Part shown: in pieces, positions 55,098 to 64,000 of the stretch
Position numbering within the stretch: the first letter of the stretch is position 1
Layout of the letters: each line of letters opens with the position of its first letter
Origin: SAR86 cluster bacterium
Lineage (GTDB): Bacteria > Pseudomonadota > Gammaproteobacteria > Magnimaribacterales > Magnimaribacteraceae
Assembly (NCBI GenBank): GCA_016777005.1
Contig: JADHSF010000002.1
Span: 1-64,000, forward strand
DNA length: 64,000 bases
Direction of reading: 5' to 3'
Translations under genes and position numbers: made by a program
Notes under the pieces: generated by a model
Told to the model about the DNA's origin: nothing
Seen by the model: the letters and a program-made list of their open reading frames with translations, nothing else
Databases searched by the model: none

Positions 55098-56288
55098 ATG
55101 AGTAAAGAGAGCTTAGAACTTTTAACAAGAGGAACAGAAGAAATCATCCCAGAAGAAGCCTTCTTAGGGCAAATAGACTCTAAAAGGACTTTGAGAATAA
55201 AGGCAGGGTTTGATCCTACTTCTCCAGACTTACATTTGGGTCATACTGTTCTTCTCAATAAAATGAGGATATTTCAAGATCTGGGACACGAGGTAATCTT
55301 TCTTATAGGAGATTTTACTGGACTAGTAGGTGATCCTTCGGGGGTGAACGAAACCAGACCAGTACTGACTGAAGAACAACTAAATAAGAATGCTGAAACT
55401 TACAAAAAACAAGTTTTTAAAATTCTAGATCCAGATAAAACTGAAATTAGATATAATTCTGAGTGGATGAATGAAGTACATCCTTCAGAATTTATAAAAC
55501 TGTTGTCTTCCTATACTGTAGCAAGAATGCTTGAAAGAGATGATTTTTCAAAGCGGTATAAAGCCCAACAACCTATATCCATACATGAATTCTTATACCC
55601 GATTTTACAAGGCTATGATTCAGTTAAACTAAATGCCGATATTGAAATGGGTGGAACCGACCAAAAATTTAACTTACTTTTAGGCAGGGAAGTTCAGAAA
55701 CATTATGGCCAAAAACAACAATCAATACTCACCGTACCTTTGCTAGAGGGCTTGGACGGGGTAAAGAAAATGTCAAAATCTCTGGGTAATTATATAGCTC
55801 TTGAAGATAAGCCTGATGATATGTTTGGAAAACTTATGTCGATTTCAGATGATCTGATGTGGAGATATTTCTCTTTATTAAGCTTTAGATCATCTAAAGA
55901 AATATTAGTTTTCAAGAATGATATAAATGAGGGAACAAACCCTAGGGATATTAAATTTTTGTTAGCTGAAGAGATTGTTGAAAGGTTTCATGAAGGTTTA
56001 GGAGAAGTTTCAAAAGGAAACTTTATTAATAGATTTCAAAAGGGAAATATTTCGCAAGACATAGAAGAGATAAATATAAATATTGAAAATGATTCTGAGC
56101 TTTTAACAAGAATTATCAAGGAGTCTAAGCTTCTTTCAAGCACTTCTGAAGCTTTACGAATGATCCAGCAAGGAGCAGTGAAGTTGAATGATGAGAAGGT
56201 TTCTGACGGGAAAACCACAGTTCAGAAAGGTTCATCAAACTTAATACAAGTAGGCAAAAAAAAGGTGGCAAAGATATTTGTTCTTTAA
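55098..56288 (+). CDS. tyrS: Tyrosyl-tRNA synthetase (TyrS, TyrZ-type)
   Basis: The 396-aa class I synthetase has the HIGH-type motif [16 protein letters not shown], the KMSKS loop [10 protein letters not shown] and a C-terminal S4 RNA-binding domain ([17 protein letters not shown]). The short spacing and sequence type match the Pseudomonas TyrS/TyrZ group. It charges tRNA-Tyr. It is divergent from mepM and lies just upstream of the rRNA operon, as in Pseudomonas. Confidence 0.96.
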   Translation: MSKESLELLTRGTEEIIPEEAFLGQIDSKRTLRIKAGFDPTSPDLHLGHTVLLNKMRIFQDLGHEVIFLIGDFTGLVGDPSGVNETRPVLTEEQLNKNAETYKKQVFKILDPDKTEIRYNSEWMNEVHPSEFIKLLSSYTVARMLERDDFSKRYKAQQPISIHEFLYPILQGYDSVKLNADIEMGGTDQKFNLLLGREVQKHYGQKQQSILTVPLLEGLDGVKKMSKSLGNYIALEDKPDDMFGKLMSISDDLMWRYFSLLSFRSSKEILVFKNDINEGTNPRDIKFLLAEEIVERFHEGLGEVSKGNFINRFQKGNISQDIEEININIENDSELLTRIIKESKLLSSTSEALRMIQQGAVKLNDEKVSDGKTTVQKGSSNLIQVGKKKVAKIFVL

Positions 56289-56303
56289 AGAGCAAATACT
56301 TCT

Positions 56304-56340
56304 TTGAAACTAGATGATTTGATGTATACTGCGCATCCCC
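56304..56340 (+). promoter_or_regulatory. rRNA operon promoter with GC-rich discriminator
   Basis: TTGAAA (56304-56309) and TATACT (56325-56330) are 15 bp apart, slightly short. The segment after the -10 is GCGCATCCCC, a GC-rich discriminator typical of stringently controlled rRNA promoters. A hairpin CCCTCG-TTCG-CGAAGGG follows at about 56338-56354. The region up to 16S (56289-56490) has no gene. Confidence 0.55.
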
Positions 56341-56372
56341 TCGTTCGCGAAGGGAAGTTTTTTAAAAGTTTT

Positions 56373-56389
56373 AATAAGTAATTCGTGTG
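56373..56389 (+). other. 16S rRNA processing stem, 5' arm
   Basis: AATAAGTAATTCGTGTG is perfectly complementary over 17 nt to CACACGAATTACTTATT just after 16S (58070-58086). The pairing encloses the 16S gene and marks the probable RNase III stem. Confidence 0.8.
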
Positions 56390-56490
56390 GGCGCTTATAA
56401 TTAAGCGCAACTTACCAAAGTTAGTAATTATATTATATTTATATAATTTAAAAGCTGACTTTAGTGTCATTTGACACTTAATTCAAAATT

Positions 56491-58043
<1,553 letters not shown>

Positions 58044-58344
58044 AAATAAAACGTTTTTTTGTAGGCGTTCACACGAATTACTTATTTCTTTTTATCTTTT
58101 TTAGATAAAGAAGAGTTCTTTAACATTTTTATAAGTTCAATCAAGTCATATCATGAATATTTTTATTCATTGGTATGCAAATTAACTATTCTTCAGATCT
58201 TCATATTTATATGAATATTTGTTGAGTAACTGCAAAGTAATTTGGCGTTTTTTGTGTTTTTTTAAAACACAATTTTGTGTCTTTTAGACACAATAAGTAG
58301 ATAGAAATGCTTGGTATATATCATTAAGTTAATTGATGTAATAT
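58044..58344 (+). other. 16S-23S internal transcribed spacer without tRNA genes
   Basis: The 301-bp spacer holds the 3' arm of the 16S processing stem (58070-58086), a TTTATCT-AGATAAA hairpin (58091-58109) and a boxA-like GTTCTTTAACA (58115-58125). Two perfect small hairpins (58254-58270, 58275-58293) and the 5' arm of the 23S stem (58310-58351, running into 23S) follow. No cloverleaf or T-loop sequence for tRNA-Ile or tRNA-Ala is visible. Confidence 0.85.
58115..58125 (+). promoter_or_regulatory. boxA antitermination element
   Basis: GTTCTTTAACA closely matches the E. coli boxA (TGCTCTTTAACA) and follows a hairpin that can serve as boxB. NusB/S10 binding here would support rRNA antitermination. 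Confidence 0.7.
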
Positions 58345-61253
<2,909 letters not shown>

Positions 61254-61260
<7 letters not shown>

Positions 61261-61294
61261 GTATTACATCAAGTAATTTCTTGATATAACCAAG
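61254..61294 (+). other. 23S rRNA processing stem, 3' arm
   Basis: CTTGACCGTATTACATCAA is complementary to the sequence entering 23S (58331-58351) with one G-U pair. Pairing continues with a few mismatches to ACCAAG/CTTGGT (58310), giving a stem of about 40 bp. Confidence 0.75.
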
Positions 61295-61330
61295 TTACTT
61301 AACAGTTAATAGATTGAATTTATAAGTTTA

Positions 61331-61448
61331 TGTCTGATGACAATAGCAAAAGTGAACCACCTGATACCTTTTCGAACTCAGAAGTGAAACCTTTTAGCGC
61401 CGATGGTAGTGTGGTTGCGACCATGTGAGAGTAGGACATCGTCAGACT
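61331..61448 (+). rRNA. rrf: 5S ribosomal RNA
   Basis: TGTCTGATGACAATAGC opens and GTCAGAC closes the terminal helix. The centre has GAACTCAGAAGTGAAAC and GCGCCGATGGTAGTGTGG, matching E. coli 5S. It lies 70 bp after 23S, about 118 nt long. Confidence 0.97.
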
Positions 61449-61456
61449 TCTTTTGA

Positions 61457-61493
61457 AGAAACCCTTCTAATTTTTAATTAGGAGGGTTTTTTT
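61457..61493 (+). terminator. rRNA operon terminator
   Basis: AACCCTTCTAATT-TTT-AATTAGGAGGGTT forms a 13-bp stem with one G-U, followed by a run of T. It lies 10 bp after 5S and overlaps the stop codon of the convergent gene. Confidence 0.92.
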
Positions 61494-62304
61494 CTGCAAC
61501 AAGCATTGCTCCCAGGGCAGAAGCATATTCACCATTTTTAGGAAAATGAGGAGTAAAACCAGTAATTGATGCCGCTTGTTCCAGAGAATTTCTTAGACCC
61601 ACAAAAGATGGTGCTCTGCCTACCACAACAATTTCTGAAGCTTGAAACATCATAGCAACTGAAGTCGCTATTCGAGCTGCTGTTTGACCGACTAAATTTA
61701 CAATACCAGCTGCTATATCCTCTCTGGAATATTCAATATTATCTTTTGATATCTTACCGAAATTTACAGCTGTAGTATTAGATGGAAGTTGACCTATAGG
61801 GCCTGAAACAACATCTTCTAATATAAGATCTACAAAACTTTCATCTCCCTTTTCCGCTAGAGCTGCTATCTCTTCAGGATCTGTTGTACCTAATAAGAGT
61901 TTGCTTAAACCTAGAACAGTACCTCCTCCAACACCAGTACCTGAACAATGAGTAAAGATTCCTCTGTGCGCATGTATGCAAGCAGTACCAGAACCAGCAC
62001 TGACAATAATTGTAGACTCTTCCTCGCTAAGGCCCGAAAGTTTCATAGAACCATGTCCAACTGCATCTATTTCATTTACATGGATAATTGGAGTTGAATC
62101 TATATAGTCTCCAAGCCCTAGATGTTTTCCTCCAGTTACAGCTAAAAATCCTTCATTGGAAACAAAATCAATATCTGGAAATAGTTTTTTCACCCTCTCT
62201 TGATCTAAATTTTTTGAACTCAAATCCATTTTATGAATAAGTTCATCACCTTTTGTTCTAAGTGTGTCCGTTACTGTTATACCGAAATCAGCAGAGATAT
62301 TCAT
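61474..62304 (-). CDS. Type II pantothenate kinase-like protein (Fumble/ASKHA)
   Basis: The 276-aa protein has ASKHA signatures of the type II PanK/Fumble family: ISADFGITVTDTL at the start, HVNEIDAVGHGSMKLSG, IIVSAGSGTACIH, CSGTGVGGGTVLGLSKLLLG and VVVGRAPSFVGLRNSL. It probably phosphorylates pantothenate, the first CoA step. Last codons (EKNPPN) run through the rRNA terminator hairpin. Most gammaproteobacteria use type I (CoaA) or III (CoaX), so a type II-like enzyme is notable. Substrate could be pantetheine instead. Confidence 0.8.
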   Translation of the reverse strand: MNISADFGITVTDTLRTKGDELIHKMDLSSKNLDQERVKKLFPDIDFVSNEGFLAVTGGKHLGLGDYIDSTPIIHVNEIDAVGHGSMKLSGLSEEESTIIVSAGSGTACIHAHRGIFTHCSGTGVGGGTVLGLSKLLLGTTDPEEIAALAEKGDESFVDLILEDVVSGPIGQLPSNTTAVNFGKISKDNIEYSREDIAAGIVNLVGQTAARIATSVAMMFQASEIVVVGRAPSFVGLRNSLEQAASITGFTPHFPKNGEYASALGAMLVAEKNPPN

Positions 62305-62376
62305 GGAGTATTAAAATAAGTTTGAGTTAATATAAGTAAAGGTTTAATTATAAATGGTTATTAAGTAGGAATGTAG

Positions 62377-63108
62377 ATGGATATAAGACAAATAGTAATG
62401 GTTTCTGGGCTTAGAGATCCAGTAGTTGATGACCTTTGTGCTCTTTTTGATTTTGAGGTGGCCTTTAATGATCCCGGAGTATCTCATTTTGGTCTTGAGA
62501 ATGCCGTAATTCCTTTAGGAACTGATTTTCTAGAAGTTGTCAGTCCAGTAGAAGAAAATACTACTGCAGGAAGGTATCTAACTAAAAGAGGTGGCGATGG
62601 CGGATATATGATAATCATACAAGTGGATAAATTTGAAGATTCACAAAAACTAGTAATCGAACATAATATTAAGACGGTCTGGGAAACTGATTTACCAGAA
62701 GCTAAAGCCATGCATCTCCATCCTAAGCAAATGGGCGGAGCCATCCTGTCTCTAGATTGGATGAATCCTAAAGAGAGCTGGAAATGGGCAGGACCGAATT
62801 GGGAAAAAAATATTTCAGGACCTCTCAAAGGTATTGATGGTGTTGAAATTCAATCAGATAATCCTGAACTAATGCAAGAGACCTGGCTTAGGATTTTAGG
62901 GAATGTTAAAAGCGATCAAGATAACAGAATCCTTTTAGATAATACTTGGATAAAATTTACTGAAGCTACTGACGGAAGGGGCCCCGGTATTTCAGCTTTT
63001 AGTCTTAAAGCTGAAAATAGTGACAAAATTATTGAAAGAGCTGAAAGTTTAGGGTTTTTATTAAATGGCACAATAACTATAGGAGGGGTAAAATTCTATT
63101 TAAAATGA
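62377..63108 (+). CDS. VOC-superfamily (glyoxalase-like) protein
   Basis: The 243-aa protein begins DIRQIVMVSGLRDPVVDDLC and has FGLENAVIPLGTDFLEVVSP with GRYLTKRGGDGGYMIIIQVD, the pattern of glyoxalase-like domains of the VOC fold. It seems to hold two VOC modules, the second from about residue 145. The activity (dioxygenase, isomerase or resistance protein) is not evident. Its stop overlaps the next gene by ATGA, so the two are coupled. Confidence 0.75.
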   Translation: MDIRQIVMVSGLRDPVVDDLCALFDFEVAFNDPGVSHFGLENAVIPLGTDFLEVVSPVEENTTAGRYLTKRGGDGGYMIIIQVDKFEDSQKLVIEHNIKTVWETDLPEAKAMHLHPKQMGGAILSLDWMNPKESWKWAGPNWEKNISGPLKGIDGVEIQSDNPELMQETWLRILGNVKSDQDNRILLDNTWIKFTEATDGRGPGISAFSLKAENSDKIIERAESLGFLLNGTITIGGVKFYLK

Positions 63109-64000
63109 AAATATATTTTTTTGTATTCTTCTCAGTGCTTTTAGTTTCTTGTGGAGGAGGCGGTGGTGGAGGAAGTTCTAGCACACCCACACTTCCCGAT
63201 GGAAATACTACGGGCGGAACTACACAAAGCTCAGGTACTTCCTCTGGCAGCTCTTCAACAACTTCATCAACCACATCGACAACTTCCACAACAACTAATT
63301 CTTATAATCCAAATTTACCTAGCTCTGGTGCGATCACTTTAACTGGTAATTTTGAAACAGATAAGACGGAGTATGAGGAGACACAAGAATATCAACAGCA
63401 ATATGGCTTAGATTTAATTAAGGCTTCTTCGGCCTATGCCCGTGGCGCAACAGGAAGAGGGGCGATTATAGGAATTATGGATTCAGGAGTTGATAACTCT
63501 CACCAAGAATTAAATGGGTTTAACAAAATTGTTTCAGGCAGCTATCTGACATACCAAGATAGATCTCCTACTACAGATGAAAAAAGGCATGGCTCTCATG
63601 TTTCAGGCATAGCGTTGGGCGAGAGAGATGGATCTGGCATACACGGAGTGGCATTTGATGCGCAGCTGTTTTTTATATCTATAGAGTTAGGAACTGCTGG
63701 AGATAGTTATGAGCCAGCTACTATAGACTCGACAGTAGATTTTACTGGAATAGATAATAGCTGGTCTCAATTAGAAGCGGAGTTTGTCACTAACAATGTA
63801 ACTGTCGTTAACGGAAGTTTTGGCTATCAAGGTAATATTAATGACTATACAGAAGCAAATATAAGAGAAGCCTTTCCAAAGACTATAGGTGTTTTAGCTC
63901 AAACTCAAAAACCAAACCAAGATAAAACGATTTTTGTTTGGGCTGCTGGAAATGGAGGTGGATATGCCGATCAAGGAGTAGACTATTCTAGTCCTGAAGT
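63105..64000 (+). CDS. Subtilisin-like (S8) serine peptidase lipoprotein (partial)
   Basis: The ORF from the ATG at 63105 is open to the window end (298 residues). A lipobox signal LLVSC is followed by seven Gly, then a Ser/Thr-rich linker of about 60 residues. The S8 domain starts near residue 105 with the catalytic Asp in GIMDSGVDNSH, His in HGSHVSGIALG and the oxyanion Asn in WAAGNGGGY. The catalytic Ser lies beyond the window. It is a surface or periplasmic protease; an autotransporter domain downstream is possible but not visible. Confidence 0.88.
   Translation, partial: MKIYFFVFFSVLLVSCGGGGGGGSSSTPTLPDGNTTGGTTQSSGTSSGSSSTTSSTTSTTSTTTNSYNPNLPSSGAITLTGNFETDKTEYEETQEYQQQYGLDLIKASSAYARGATGRGAIIGIMDSGVDNSHQELNGFNKIVSGSYLTYQDRSPTTDEKRHGSHVSGIALGERDGSGIHGVAFDAQLFFISIELGTAGDSYEPATIDSTVDFTGIDNSWSQLEAEFVTNNVTVVNGSFGYQGNINDYTEANIREAFPKTIGVLAQTQKPNQDKTIFVWAAGNGGGYADQGVDYSSPE

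Noticed and set aside
58254-58293. Two tandem hairpins as an intrinsic terminator or CRISPR-like repeats
   Set aside because: They lie inside the rRNA spacer, differ in sequence and have no spacer periodicity.
58044-58344. Possible tRNA in the rRNA spacer
   Set aside because: No T-loop GTTCGAATC-like or D-loop sequence is visible; the small hairpins are simple A+T-rich stems.
63077-63342. ORFs rich in Val/Glu/Pro or Gln/Pro on both strands
   Set aside because: They are shadows of the Gly/Ser/Thr linker of the subtilisin lipoprotein.

Overview
The window looks like chromosomal core from a streamlined, low-GC marine gammaproteobacterium. The organism call is an inference from these points: gammaproteobacterial gene orders (fau-ssrS-zapA-TIGR02449/pepP-ubiH; rpmB-rpmG/coaBC; queG/nnr-tsaE; dksA-pcnB; argC-erpA/anmK-mepM/tyrS-rRNA), a gammaproteobacterial 16S rRNA, A+T-rich coding sequence, very short intergenic gaps, many 1-11 bp gene overlaps and frequent TTG/GTG starts. 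A SAR86-like lineage would fit, but only alignment of the 16S gene (56491-58043) can settle it. I see no transposase, phage, integron, CRISPR array or tRNA gene.

Layout. 1-9.4 kb is housekeeping: partial 5-formyl-THF cyclo-ligase, 6S RNA, zapA, a TIGR02449-type coiled-coil protein, pepP, ubiH, zinc-ligand-free L33, L28, coaBC, a serine beta-lactamase-like esterase, an L31 with a long acidic tail, and priA. 9.4-20.4 kb is accessory metabolism: an SDR, a methyltransferase, two secreted esterases (one with two EF-hands), a predicted peptide-synthesis/proteolysis module (Anbu proteasome homologue, circularly permuted ATP-grasp, alpha-E), then a TauD-like dioxygenase, aldo/keto reductase, Gfo/Idh dehydrogenase and LhgO-like oxidase. 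20.4-24.4 kb holds a metallophosphoesterase, tsaE, nnr and queG. 24.4-27.6 kb holds a lipocalin-like protein, a luciferase-like monooxygenase and an MFS transporter.

27.6-32.6 kb is a TetR-controlled envelope module (TetR, LolA-fold protein, outer-membrane-type protein, MMPL/RND transporter). Its promoter region carries two copies of the 14-bp palindrome AGGGTAATTACCCT spaced exactly 21 bp. 32.6-38.0 kb is a complete-looking distal valine catabolic operon (mmsA, acyl-CoA dehydrogenase, enoyl-CoA hydratase, 3-hydroxyisobutyryl-CoA hydrolase, mmsB). 38.1-42.9 kb holds a nitronate monooxygenase, a DUF1330 protein, an alpha/beta hydrolase with a small membrane ORF, a NUDT19-like NUDIX with an MBL-fold protein, and msrA. 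42.9-48.5 kb holds acs, a deoxynucleoside kinase, pcnB, dksA with a lysine-rich tail, and a PfkB kinase.

48.5-61.5 kb runs mrcB with a LpoP-like lipoprotein, argC-erpA, anmK-mepM, tyrS, and a 16S-23S-5S rRNA operon with no tRNA in its spacer. The window ends with a type II pantothenate kinase-like protein, a VOC protein and the 5' part of a subtilisin-like lipoprotein.

The best candidates for a little-described system are the Anbu/ATP-grasp/alpha-E module, which lacks its usual transglutaminase and has Ser rather than Thr at the nucleophile position, and the TetR/MMPL/LolA-like/barrel export module with its twin operators.
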